A stretch of DNA of 64,000 nucleotides, taken from positions 124,001 through 188,000 of the forward strand of contig NSJL01000002.1 in assembly GCA_002634385.1 (NCBI GenBank), read 5' to 3'. Numbering within the stretch: the first letter of the stretch is position 1; each line of letters begins with the position of its first letter. The position numbers were made by a program, and so were the translations under genes. The notes beneath the pieces are model-generated. The model was given only the letters and a program-made list of their open reading frames with translations. It made no database searches and was not told the DNA's origin. The DNA is from Nitrospira sp. GTDB lineage: Bacteria > Nitrospirota > Thermodesulfovibrionia > Thermodesulfovibrionales > Dissulfurispiraceae. Shown piece by piece: positions 1-7,646 of the stretch.

Positions 1-54
1 CGAAAACTCCCGCATGCCTATATATCTCTCGTCGTCCGTCTGCATCTCCGCCAT
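1..54 (-). CDS. 5' end of a gene running off the left edge
   Basis: A minus-strand reading frame opens at ATG 54 (or ATG 45) and stays open to the window edge, reading M-A-E-M-Q-T-D-D-E-R-Y-I-G-M. An AGGA stretch lies about 8 bases before the inner ATG. It has the same orientation as motB, so it may be the next gene of the motility operon, but only 15 to 18 residues are visible and no family can be assigned. The call rests on frame, start context and position only. Confidence 0.3.
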   Translation of the reverse strand, partial: MAEMQTDDERYIGMREFS

Positions 55-158
55 CCTGCTGTGTCGTTCCCTCCCCAAAGCAAGGCATTTATTATAATAA
101 TTTCTTCTACGCAACTCCAGAACGAACAGCGAGAATTCCCGGGTGTGTCTGCACACCC

Positions 159-339
159 TAGGGTGTGTTTACACACTACCTTCTGCTGCGACCGGCTGCA
201 GAGTCCCCGGTCCTCGTTCTCCCGGACACAACGTCCTCAACGTAGCTTCTGCTACGCCTCCGGGCGTTGTGCCCGTGACGCCTTGCCCAGGTACTCTTCG
301 CTCGGTCTCGCTACGAACCCAGTGTGCAAACACACCCTA
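159..339. mobile_element. 181-bp element with 19-bp terminal inverted repeats (MITE-like)
   Basis: The left end at 159-177 (TAGGGTGTGTTTACACACT) and the reverse complement of the right end at 321-339 (TAGGGTGTGTTTGCACACT) match at 18 of 19 bases. A further related copy in the opposite orientation abuts the left end at 142-160, so CACACCC-TA-GGGTGTG is itself a palindrome. The interior has short hairpins such as CGTAGC-TTCT-GCTACG and no credible gene. The right terminal repeat supplies the TAG stop codon of motB. This looks like a non-autonomous palindromic repeat; no transposase is nearby. A fourth copy of the 19-bp end lies at 34530-34548. Confidence 0.55.
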
Positions 340-975
340 GTGGGGAATTACCAGTTCGACCCTCCTGTTCCTCGCCCTTCCCTCTTCCGTGTCGTTCTCC
401 GCTACCGCCCGGTACTCCGCATATCCTGCTACGGCAAACCTGTTCGGATCCGCTCCTTTTCCTATCAGGAAGTGGAGGATGCCGGCAGCCCTCCCGGTGG
501 ACAACTCCCAGTTTGACGCGTACTTGCCCCCGGACAGAGGAGTGCTATCCGTGTGGCCCTCTATGACGACTCTTCCGGGAACGGTCTTCACTATTTCTGC
601 AACCTTCTCCAGGAGATCGAAAGCTTCCGGCCTGATCTCCGCAGAACCCGGGGAAAAGAGCACCATATCGGAGAAAGTCACCACCACCCCCCTGAATTCA
701 TTCTTAACCGATACCCCGGGAGTGCCCCCGATCACCTTATTCATTTCCCCGGCAATCGACCGGCTCCTGCCCTCAATGAGCGGTATGGGGTCGTCGATGA
801 TTCTGAAGCTCTCCCGGAGGGACACGGAGAATTGCTCTACCTTCGCCTTGTCCACCGTGGAGAGCGCATACAGGGCGGCAAAAAAGGTAAAGAGCAGGGT
901 AATGAAATCAGCGTACGAGATCAGCCATCTCTCGTGGTTCTCGTGCTCTTCTTCGCGGGAGCGCCTTCTCTTCAC
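337..975 (-). CDS. motB: flagellar motor stator protein MotB
   Basis: A 212-residue OmpA/MotB-family protein. After a charged cytoplasmic start, a single membrane segment (about residues 17-38) carries the sequence S-Y-A-D-F, whose Asp23 is in the place of the proton-binding aspartate of MotB. The C-terminal half is an OmpA-like peptidoglycan-binding domain with V-V-I-E-G-H-T-D-S and A-R-N-R-R-V-E-L-V. With MotA it forms the stator that couples ion flow to flagellar rotation. It lies 23 bases after motA in the same operon. Its stop codon is part of an inverted-repeat element, so its last few residues may have been changed by insertion. Confidence 0.92.
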   Translation of the reverse strand: MKRRRSREEEHENHERWLISYADFITLLFTFFAALYALSTVDKAKVEQFSVSLRESFRIIDDPIPLIEGRSRSIAGEMNKVIGGTPGVSVKNEFRGVVVTFSDMVLFSPGSAEIRPEAFDLLEKVAEIVKTVPGRVVIEGHTDSTPLSGGKYASNWELSTGRAAGILHFLIGKGADPNRFAVAGYAEYRAVAENDTEEGRARNRRVELVIPH

Positions 976-998
976 TGTTCTTCTCCTGCCCGCATCGC

Positions 999-1757
999 CT
1001 ATCTGCCTTTGTCATGCTCCGTCAGGAAAGCGTTCAGACGCGCCTTCAGGAAATACGGATTGACGCCGCTCTCGATGCCCAGTATTCCGTCGATAATCAA
1101 CTCCCGCATGAAGACCTCCTCCTTCAGCCGGTTCATGATTTTTTTCCCGAGGGGGAGCAACAGGAGATTCGCCGATCCGACACCGTAAATGGTCGCTACA
1201 AACGCCACGGCGATTCCCCCGCCGATCTTCGAGGGGTCCGATACATTCCGCATCACCTGTATCAATCCAAGAACGGCACCCAGAATGCCGATGGTGGGGG
1301 CATACCCTCCCGCCGACTCGAAAACCCGGGCTGCCTTTTTCATCTCCTCCTCATAGGTGATGACTTCCTGATGGAGGACCTCTTCGATCATAGAGGGGGT
1401 CATCCCGTCGATCACCAGGCTCAATCCCTCTCTCAGGAAAGGGTTCTTTATATTCTTTATCTGCCCCTCCAGCGCGATCAATCCCATTTTCCGCGCTTTG
1501 ACCAGGATGCCCAGGATCTCCTCGATCACCTCTGCGGGAGCAAAGGAACGTGCCCTGAAAGCCAGGCCGATAGCCCTCACCGCATTCATGACGTCCCGTG
1601 AGGAGAAGCTCAGAAGGGTCGCGCCCAAAGTGCCCCCGAACACGATCAGGGCAGCGGCGAACTGGATGAGATGGGCAGTGCTCCCCCCTTCGATGATATT
1701 GCCTCCGATGATGGCGCCGACCCCGATAAGGAGGCCCAGAAAAGCCGCTATATCCAT
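999..1757 (-). CDS. motA: flagellar motor stator protein MotA
   Basis: A 252-residue MotA/PomA-family integral membrane protein with four hydrophobic segments (about residues 5-22, 30-48, 148-168, 180-200) and the long charged cytoplasmic loop between the second and third. Length and the start M-D-I-A-A-F-L-G-L-L-I-G-V are typical. It is the ion-channel partner of MotB, encoded immediately downstream. The upstream neighbour on the same strand is a FliD-like flagellar protein, so the three genes probably form one motility transcript. Confidence 0.93.
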   Translation of the reverse strand: MDIAAFLGLLIGVGAIIGGNIIEGGSTAHLIQFAAALIVFGGTLGATLLSFSSRDVMNAVRAIGLAFRARSFAPAEVIEEILGILVKARKMGLIALEGQIKNIKNPFLREGLSLVIDGMTPSMIEEVLHQEVITYEEEMKKAARVFESAGGYAPTIGILGAVLGLIQVMRNVSDPSKIGGGIAVAFVATIYGVGSANLLLLPLGKKIMNRLKEEVFMRELIIDGILGIESGVNPYFLKARLNAFLTEHDKGR

Positions 1758-1846
1758 AGAAAAGAGACCGCTCCTTCTCTCTCGATTGCCGCTTATTTTA
1801 CCAGAAAGGGCCGGAGAAATATAGGATAATAGCTCCGTCTCCCCCC

Positions 1847-4210
1847 TCAGGCAATGACGGAGAGAGTGGAAGAAAATACCTTTTCCCTCCTGTTCAGAGA
1901 GTCAAGCGTTTCACTGAATTTCTGCAATCGCTGGAAATAATCGAAGGTCTCGCCTGTAGCTCCGAGGGTGGCTCTCCGAAGAGCGATCGTCCCGAGTTCC
2001 GTATCCAGGTCCCGGTCCAGTTGCTTTTTCAGCCGGAGGAAGACTCCTCCGCTGCCGGTAAAGAGCCGCGAAATTTCAGCATCATATTTCAAAAGGAGGG
2101 AGACGAGCTTTTCCTCATCCACGGACAGGGTATCATCCTCGTGCGTCGTAATCCCGGGATCATCAATGCTTGCATACAGCGACCGGGATCCGCGGGACGG
2201 CACCGGGACCTCCCTTTTCAGTCCGTCCCGCATCGAGGTATAAAGGTTCAGCAGGGAAAGCTCATGGATGCCGCCCCCCTCCGTACCGCGCGTACCCACG
2301 CCGATAGCGGCAAGACTGTCGAAACCGGCGGGCTGTCCGTCAACGGGATCGGTAGCGTTATGCTTCAGCTCGACACGGATCCCCTGTGCCGCTCTGTCCC
2401 GGGAGAGAGTCCCGGAAAACCCGATCCGGTCGTTCAGGAACTCAATGGTCCTGTTGTATGCGCTTACCATGCTTTTTATATTTGCCAGCGCTGCTTCGGC
2501 GGAGGGTCCCACCGATACCGCCACCGCCGAGGAGGAGGAGCTCTTGAGGGAGAGGGACAGCCCCGGTATTACCTCCGTCAGCTCGTTGCTCTCCTGCTCA
2601 TGGCTCGTACCGTCGATGGTCACCCGGGATTTCACCGCCGCCTGCAGTTCGTTCTTGACCGTTACGTTCAGGGGATAGGTATCGTAGCGAAGAATTCCCA
2701 GGCGCTTCAGGATGCGGTTCTCCTCCCCGAACCGAATCGGTTTCCCGGTCGCTGAAGAAGTCAGTATCAACCTGCCGCCCGCAAGGGAGGCGTTTACCCC
2801 ATGCTGCAGGGCGCCGCCATCGAGCTTCCGGTCAAAATTGTGATCCTCCCAGGAGTCGAGCATCCCGTTTCCGTCGCTGTCCTCCCCGGACTCGGCAATC
2901 CCGTTCTCATTCGCATCCCTTTCGGACCCGTAATCGAGCACGCCGTTTCTGTTTCTATCCTCCCCCCAGTTAATCTTTTCCGCAAGGGTCCGGAGCGAAT
3001 CGGCAGTACCGATGGAAACACTGAAATCATTGATCGTTATCGTGCCGGAAAGACCAAGGGCAACGGAAGGATCGGAAAAAACGTCGGAGGCGACACGGTG
3101 CTGTGCCGCAAGCCTTTCCACGAGGATCGAGTAGCTCCCCTCACCGCTGCCGGACGAGGCGGCTACGGTCAGGACGCTCTCGTCGGAAGAGACGGCCTTT
3201 TTCGTAGTGAGTCCCTCTCTGCCGAGGAGGAGGGTGCTGGAGCGTTCCAGTTCGCCCAGAAGGTCCTTCAGGGTATCCCAGTCTGCGAGACGGTTCTCTA
3301 CGGCAGAGGGATGTAAGCGCATTCTCTGCGCCAGGACAGGCTCGTTCCTGTCCCGGATTTCACGGAGGGCGTCCACTGCGGACCGCACCCGGAGAGCGGA
3401 CCCGAATCCGTCTATCAATACCACCGGTGGAATCTCCCTCCGGATCAGATCGACGGCCCCCGTGAATAGCGTGTTCTTAAGCCTGGTCTCCTGGTCCCCC
3501 CCTTCCTTTGTATCCCGTGGGGGTTCCTCACGGCGAGCCGTCCCGGACTCCAGGGGAGCATCCATCCTGGCATACCGGTATCGCAGTTCCCTGATTTTGC
3601 CGTCGAGCCTCCTGATTGCGCGGGAAAGTCCCTCTTCTTCCGTCCACCCGCGCGGTCCGCCTTTTTCAGCGGCGTCCTCCTCTCCTGCATCCGGAAGCAC
3701 TCCGGCGGGTTCCCCCGCAGGAAGAAATTCCGCCCCGGCCCTTTGTGCGAGGGTGACACCGGAGGAGGAATCAGGATCGCCGGGATGTACCGACCGTGAC
3801 CGGGAGAGAGTCAAAAGCTCCTGCTCCAGCTCGCTCTTCACTGCTTTCAGCGACTCAAGCTCTCTCAGGGAGAAAGCGGAAAGGGAAAAGGCATTCCGTC
3901 CCCCGGCCGGCGACCCCGAAAAGGAAGCGAGAAGGCCGTCCCCGCTGCCGGACTCCCTGCGGGCTTCGGTAAAAGTAGCGCGGGTGACCCCGCCGGTAGC
4001 TACCAGTCTGCCGCCCTGCAGCTCAACCCGGTAGTCGATCTCCTGCCGCACCTCCTGCCCGCGGGCAAGGGCGAGGAGCCTGTTCGTGCTCGCGTGTCCG
4101 AGCTCATGTCCGACCACATAGGCGATAGTCAGCCCCGGCCGCGCTCTTTCCGTGGCCCCTTCGGCAGAATAGGAAAGCATGTAGGGCTGTATCGCATCCG
4201 GAATTCTCAT
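1847..4210 (-). CDS. SprA/CJM1_0395-type metalloprotease-like domain joined to a FliD-like flagellar cap region
   Basis: A 787-residue protein of unusual make-up. Residues about 25-85 contain H-E-L-G-H (35-39), followed by a Gly-rich G-G-R-L-V-A-T-G-G-V segment, the pattern of SprA-related putative metalloproteases. The middle (about 90-330) is charged and helical. From about 340 to the end it resembles FliD: repeated L-A-E-K-I, serine-rich strands, S-A-Y-N-R-T-I-E-F-L-N and a C-terminal F-D-Y-F-Q-R-L-Q coiled coil. Inserted at about 415-460 are three or four D-x-N-x-N-G-x-x-D loops like those of EF-hand or thrombospondin-3 calcium sites. No signal peptide is seen, as expected for flagellar type III export. 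A second, ordinary FliD is encoded at 25118-27445. The fusion and any proteolytic role are inferences. Confidence 0.7.
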   Translation of the reverse strand: MRIPDAIQPYMLSYSAEGATERARPGLTIAYVVGHELGHASTNRLLALARGQEVRQEIDYRVELQGGRLVATGGVTRATFTEARRESGSGDGLLASFSGSPAGGRNAFSLSAFSLRELESLKAVKSELEQELLTLSRSRSVHPGDPDSSSGVTLAQRAGAEFLPAGEPAGVLPDAGEEDAAEKGGPRGWTEEEGLSRAIRRLDGKIRELRYRYARMDAPLESGTARREEPPRDTKEGGDQETRLKNTLFTGAVDLIRREIPPVVLIDGFGSALRVRSAVDALREIRDRNEPVLAQRMRLHPSAVENRLADWDTLKDLLGELERSSTLLLGREGLTTKKAVSSDESVLTVAASSGSGEGSYSILVERLAAQHRVASDVFSDPSVALGLSGTITINDFSVSIGTADSLRTLAEKINWGEDRNRNGVLDYGSERDANENGIAESGEDSDGNGMLDSWEDHNFDRKLDGGALQHGVNASLAGGRLILTSSATGKPIRFGEENRILKRLGILRYDTYPLNVTVKNELQAAVKSRVTIDGTSHEQESNELTEVIPGLSLSLKSSSSSAVAVSVGPSAEAALANIKSMVSAYNRTIEFLNDRIGFSGTLSRDRAAQGIRVELKHNATDPVDGQPAGFDSLAAIGVGTRGTEGGGIHELSLLNLYTSMRDGLKREVPVPSRGSRSLYASIDDPGITTHEDDTLSVDEEKLVSLLLKYDAEISRLFTGSGGVFLRLKKQLDRDLDTELGTIALRRATLGATGETFDYFQRLQKFSETLDSLNRREKVFSSTLSVIA

Positions 4211-4230
4211 CGAGTTTCCCGCCGTCTCCC

Positions 4231-4257
4231 GTATCTGTCCGCTTTTTTTCGCCTTTA
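4231..4257 (-). promoter_or_regulatory. weak sigma-28-like promoter of the metalloprotease/FliD-like gene
   Basis: On the minus strand TAAAGGCG, 11 bases, then ACAGATAC. The TAAAG core and the C-n-GATA core match the FliA consensus (TAAAGTTT-N11-GCCGATAA) at 5 of 8 positions each. It starts 20 bases before the ATG at 4210. Weak on its own, more credible because other flagellar genes in the window have better matches. Confidence 0.35.
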
Positions 4258-4392
4258 CTATACCGCACCCCGTTCATCATTTCAATAGCGCCAGCTGCAG
4301 AATTTTCCCACCGGGAATTTTTTTCCCGTTGTTCCGACAAGGGAAACAGAAGAAAGCGCCGGATTCCCGGATACCAACAGGGAGGGAATACA

Positions 4393-4408
4393 TGGTACGG
4401 CACTTGCT
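4393..4408 (+). promoter_or_regulatory. sigma-54-like promoter upstream of the glycosylation cassette
   Basis: TGGTACGGCACTTGCT matches the -24/-12 consensus TGGCACG-N4-TTGCW with one mismatch in the conserved core. It lies 100 bases before the MerR gene that opens the cassette and just upstream of a sigma-28-like site, giving two tandem flagellar-type promoters. Confidence 0.55.
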
Positions 4409-4425
4409 TACCCTCATACCGAAAT

Positions 4426-4453
4426 TAAAGTTTTTTGTTAATTTTTCCGATTA
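4426..4453 (+). promoter_or_regulatory. sigma-28-like promoter upstream of the glycosylation cassette
   Basis: A perfect TAAAGTTT -35 element at 4426-4433, a 12-base spacer, then TCCGATTA at 4446-4453, which matches GCCGATAA at 6 of 8 positions. The spacer is one base longer than consensus, as also seen for fliD in this window. Confidence 0.55.
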
Positions 4454-4507
4454 AGTACATCAGGGAATACTCCCGGTACTCCGCACAATCGGAGAGAGAG
4501 AAAAACC

Positions 4508-4846
4508 ATGAGGAAAAACGGAAAACTTTACTCCATCAAGGAGGTCAGCGAGATCACCGGGGTCCCCTCGTATACGCTCCGTTTCTGGGAGAGGTCCCTC
4601 GACGGATACCTCAGTCCCGTCAGGACAGAGGGAGGACACCGCCGGTACGACGGGCAGACCGTCGAGACGATACAAAAAATAAAGAACTTTGTCTATGAGA
4701 GAGGGTACACCCTTTCAGGGGCATTGAACGAGTTGAAAGGAAAGGAATCAGGCAGAGGACGGAAACGAAAGAAGATGGAAGTCGAAATGCTCGTCGATGA
4801 GATCGCCGAACTGCTCAAGGAGAGGATACTGAAAGATGTCAGGTAA
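4508..4846 (+). CDS. MerR-type DNA-binding regulator
   Basis: A 112-residue protein. Residues 5-75 form a MerR winged helix: Y-S-I-K-E-V-S-E-I-T-G-V, then T-L-R-F-W-E-R, then G-G-H-R-R-Y-D, followed by a helix-rich, strongly basic tail (G-R-G-R-K-R-K-K). No ligand-binding domain or metal-binding cysteines are visible. It is the first gene after the tandem sigma-54-like and sigma-28-like promoters and overlaps the next gene by 11 bases, so it is translated with the glycosylation cassette and may regulate it. Confidence 0.8.
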   Translation: MRKNGKLYSIKEVSEITGVPSYTLRFWERSLDGYLSPVRTEGGHRRYDGQTVETIQKIKNFVYERGYTLSGALNELKGKESGRGRKRKKMEVEMLVDEIAELLKERILKDVR

Positions 4847-5861
4847 GAGCTACAGGGAAATAGGACGCTTTCAGCGCAAAGTAAACGCCGCACGGGAAAT
4901 ATATAGACGGGGATTCGACTATACGTACTCCCTCTATCGCTTCAAATGGAATATGGCAGCAAAATACGGCACCCGCTTCGCCTTTCCTCTCCACCTGGAC
5001 ATCGAAGTCACCGATGCCTGCAACCTTCGTTGTATCATGTGCGTCCACTCGTACAAGAAGGAACTGAAGACTGGCTTTATCGATATCTCCTTTGCCAGGG
5101 ATCTGATCGACCAGGGTGCGGGAAACGGTCTCTACTCCCTCAAATTCAACTGGCGCGGAGAGCCCCTCCTCCATAAGGGGCTCGAGGACCTGGTGGCCTA
5201 CGCGAAACTGAAGGGGATCATCGATGTCCAGTTCAACACCAACGGCATGCTCCTGACGGAAGAGCGTATTGAGAGGCTCATTGATGCGGGACTCGACAGG
5301 ATCATCTTCTCCCTGGACGGGGCGACAAAGCAGACCTATGAGCGCATACGGGTCGGGGGCAACTTCGACAGGGTGGTGGAGAATATCGGGAAGGTGTACG
5401 AAAAAAAGAGGGAGAGGGATTCGGTGCGCCCCTTTGTGCGGGTACAGATGGTCCGGATGAAGGACAATAAAGATGAGGTGGACCTTTTCATGCGCACCTG
5501 GAAACCCTTTGTTGACGATATACGGATCAGCGATGTTACCGACCGCGGACAGGGAGACCAGCTCGCTGTGGGGGACCAGGTGGCGGTGGGGAGGAAGAGA
5601 TGCCCCCAGCCCTGGCAGCGGCTGGTGATCTCCCGGGAAGGGGATGCCCTCATGTGCTGCGGCGACTGGTTCAAGGAGCAGAAGGTGGGGGACGCGAGAA
5701 CACAGACTATCAGGGAGATATGGCTTGGCCCGCAGATGAGGGAGATACGGAGGATTCAGCGTGAGGGAAAACTGAACGGGATCTCTCCCTGCAAGGATTG
5801 TTTTGTGAAAGAAAGCTATGTCTGGGAAAAGAGAAGGAACGGGGATAGAAAGGAGAAATAG
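4836..5861 (+). CDS. radical SAM/SPASM-domain protein
   Basis: A 341-residue radical SAM protein. The iron-sulfur motif C-N-L-R-C-I-M-C is at about residues 63-70 after a basic N-terminal extension. The C-terminal part has further cysteines (C-P-Q-P-W, M-C-C-G-D-W, C-K-D-C), typical of a SPASM auxiliary cluster domain. It starts 11 bases inside the MerR gene and is followed directly by the NeuB-SpsF fusion (TAG-ATG). Its substrate is unknown; the context suggests sugar or flagellin tailoring. Confidence 0.8.
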   Translation: MSGKSYREIGRFQRKVNAAREIYRRGFDYTYSLYRFKWNMAAKYGTRFAFPLHLDIEVTDACNLRCIMCVHSYKKELKTGFIDISFARDLIDQGAGNGLYSLKFNWRGEPLLHKGLEDLVAYAKLKGIIDVQFNTNGMLLTEERIERLIDAGLDRIIFSLDGATKQTYERIRVGGNFDRVVENIGKVYEKKRERDSVRPFVRVQMVRMKDNKDEVDLFMRTWKPFVDDIRISDVTDRGQGDQLAVGDQVAVGRKRCPQPWQRLVISREGDALMCCGDWFKEQKVGDARTQTIREIWLGPQMREIRRIQREGKLNGISPCKDCFVKESYVWEKRRNGDRKEK

Positions 5862-7634
5862 ATGCCGGATACGTCGGTGCCTTTTGTAAAGATCGGGGAC
5901 AGGACCGTAGGGGAAGGACATCCCCTTCTGCTTATTGCCGAAGCCGCGAACGCCCATGAGGGCGATTTCGAAAAGGCGCTGCAGCTTGTCCATGCCGCGG
6001 CCGATGCCGGCGCCGATGCGGTGAAGTTCCAGAGGTTCAGGGCGGAACGTCTCGTGACGAAAGGCGATCCGAAGCTCGCCCACTTCAAGGCCCTGGAGTT
6101 CGATGATACCCGTTGGAAGGGCCTGATTACCGCAGCACGCGACAGGGGCCTGCTGTTTTTAGCGGACCTCTTCTACGAAGAGGCAGTGGAAGAGATGCTC
6201 TCTCTCGGCATCGACGCCGTCAAGATCCATTCCACCGATATCGCAAACCCGCGCATGCTGCAGGCCCTGAAGGGAAAGGGCCTTCCGGTGCTCCTCTCCA
6301 CCGGGGGATCGACACCGGAGGAGATCGGTCGTGCCCTTGCCCTCCTCTCGCCGGCAGAGGCCGTGCTCATGCACGGCTTCCAGGGGTTCCCGACCGGCAT
6401 CGACGATCTCCACCTCAGGAGGATGACGACACTGAAAGAGCGCTACCGGCTTCCCGTAGGTCTCCAGGACCACGTTGCGGGGGACTCGCCCCTCTGTCCC
6501 CTCATCCCCTTTATCGCCATGGGAATGGGAGCGGCTGTCGTGGAGAAGCATATCACCCTTGACCGGTCGAAGAAGGGGATCGACTATTACTCCTCCCTGA
6601 ATCCCGGTGAGTTCAGGGATATGGTCTCCCGGATACGGGAGGCGGAAAGAGCCATGGGGAGCAACTCCATGAGCATGGGGGAAAATGAAAGGACCTACCG
6701 GAAAAGGATGAAGAAATTCATTGTGGCCTCGAAGGATCTGGAGAAGGGGAAACCTGTTCCCCCTGCCGCCCTCGACTTCAAGAGAGTGGGAGAGGGGATC
6801 ACCCCCGCCCTCGCCGATAGGATCTCCGGAAGGGTGCTGCGGCGTTCCGTAGCGGCGGACGAGCCGCTCCTGCCCGGGGACATCGAGCTGAATGCCGTCA
6901 TTCTCATCGCGGTGCGGATGAGCTCCACCCGCCTCCCGGGAAAGGCCCTCATCGAGCTGGAGGGCCGCACCACCATAGAACATCTCATCGACAGGCTGAA
7001 AGGCGCACGGGTCCCGAAAGCCATCGTCCTCTGCACCTCCACCCACCCCAACGACAAGGTGCTCCTCGATATTGCAGAGAGAAACGGCATCAAGGCGTTT
7101 GCGGGCAGCGAAGATGACGTGATGGGCAGGTTTCTCGGGGCGGGAGAACGCGAAGGGGCGGAAATAGTGGTGCGGGTGACCGGAGACGATATCCTCATCG
7201 ATCCCGTGCATCTCGACAAGCTGGTGTTCCATCTTTTCGAGAAGAACGCCGACTACGCCTGCATGACCGGCCTCCCCAAAGGGACGGAATGCGAGGCCAT
7301 TTCCTATAAGGCCCTCAAGGCGGCGCATGAGCGGGCCATCGATTCCCGCTGGACGGAATACATGACCTATTACCTGAAGGTCCCCGAGCTTTTCACGGTG
7401 GTGGACATGCCGGTGGAAGAGCGCTATACGCGGAAATTCAGGCTCACCCTCGACTATGCCGAGGACCTTGAAGTGCTGAGGACCGTTTTCAGGAATCTCT
7501 ACCGGAAAGGGGAAGTCTTCACCCTTGACGAACTCATCACCTTTCTCGATGCCCATGCGGAAGTGCTCGAGCTGAACAAGGAGGTAAAACCGAAGGTGCT
7601 TCCCCCCGAAATGAATACAGGGTTACGCTTATAA
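5862..7634 (+). CDS. NeuB-type nonulosonate synthase fused to an SpsF-type cytidylyltransferase
   Basis: A 590-residue two-enzyme fusion. Residues 1-345 are a NeuB/SpsE-like synthase: I-A-E-A-A-N-A-H-E-G, D-A-V-K-F-Q, and a C-terminal SAF (antifreeze-like) segment ending about residue 345. NeuB enzymes condense a hexosamine with phosphoenolpyruvate to a nine-carbon sugar acid. Residues 346-590 are an SpsF/NeuA-like nucleotidyltransferase (A-V-R-M-S-S-T-R-L-P-G-K, V-T-G-D-D-I-L-I-D-P). In SpsE the same position reads A-E-I-G-x-N-H; here Gly-Cys-like residues differ slightly (A-E-A-A-N-A-H). The fusion would channel the sugar acid straight to its CMP form. AAGGAG precedes the ATG. Confidence 0.85.
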   Translation: MPDTSVPFVKIGDRTVGEGHPLLLIAEAANAHEGDFEKALQLVHAAADAGADAVKFQRFRAERLVTKGDPKLAHFKALEFDDTRWKGLITAARDRGLLFLADLFYEEAVEEMLSLGIDAVKIHSTDIANPRMLQALKGKGLPVLLSTGGSTPEEIGRALALLSPAEAVLMHGFQGFPTGIDDLHLRRMTTLKERYRLPVGLQDHVAGDSPLCPLIPFIAMGMGAAVVEKHITLDRSKKGIDYYSSLNPGEFRDMVSRIREAERAMGSNSMSMGENERTYRKRMKKFIVASKDLEKGKPVPPAALDFKRVGEGITPALADRISGRVLRRSVAADEPLLPGDIELNAVILIAVRMSSTRLPGKALIELEGRTTIEHLIDRLKGARVPKAIVLCTSTHPNDKVLLDIAERNGIKAFAGSEDDVMGRFLGAGEREGAEIVVRVTGDDILIDPVHLDKLVFHLFEKNADYACMTGLPKGTECEAISYKALKAAHERAIDSRWTEYMTYYLKVPELFTVVDMPVEERYTRKFRLTLDYAEDLEVLRTVFRNLYRKGEVFTLDELITFLDAHAEVLELNKEVKPKVLPPEMNTGLRL

Positions 7635-7646
7635 GGAGGTTTGTGC

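Noticed and set aside
2021-2755. Long plus-strand open frame inside the FliD-like gene
   Set aside because: Antisense of a coding region with flagellar motifs; no start context or known motif.
6159-7556. Long minus-strand open frame across the NeuB-SpsF gene
   Set aside because: It lies fully opposite a clear gene and its product (many His, Gly and Pro, no motif) is what high-GC antisense gives.
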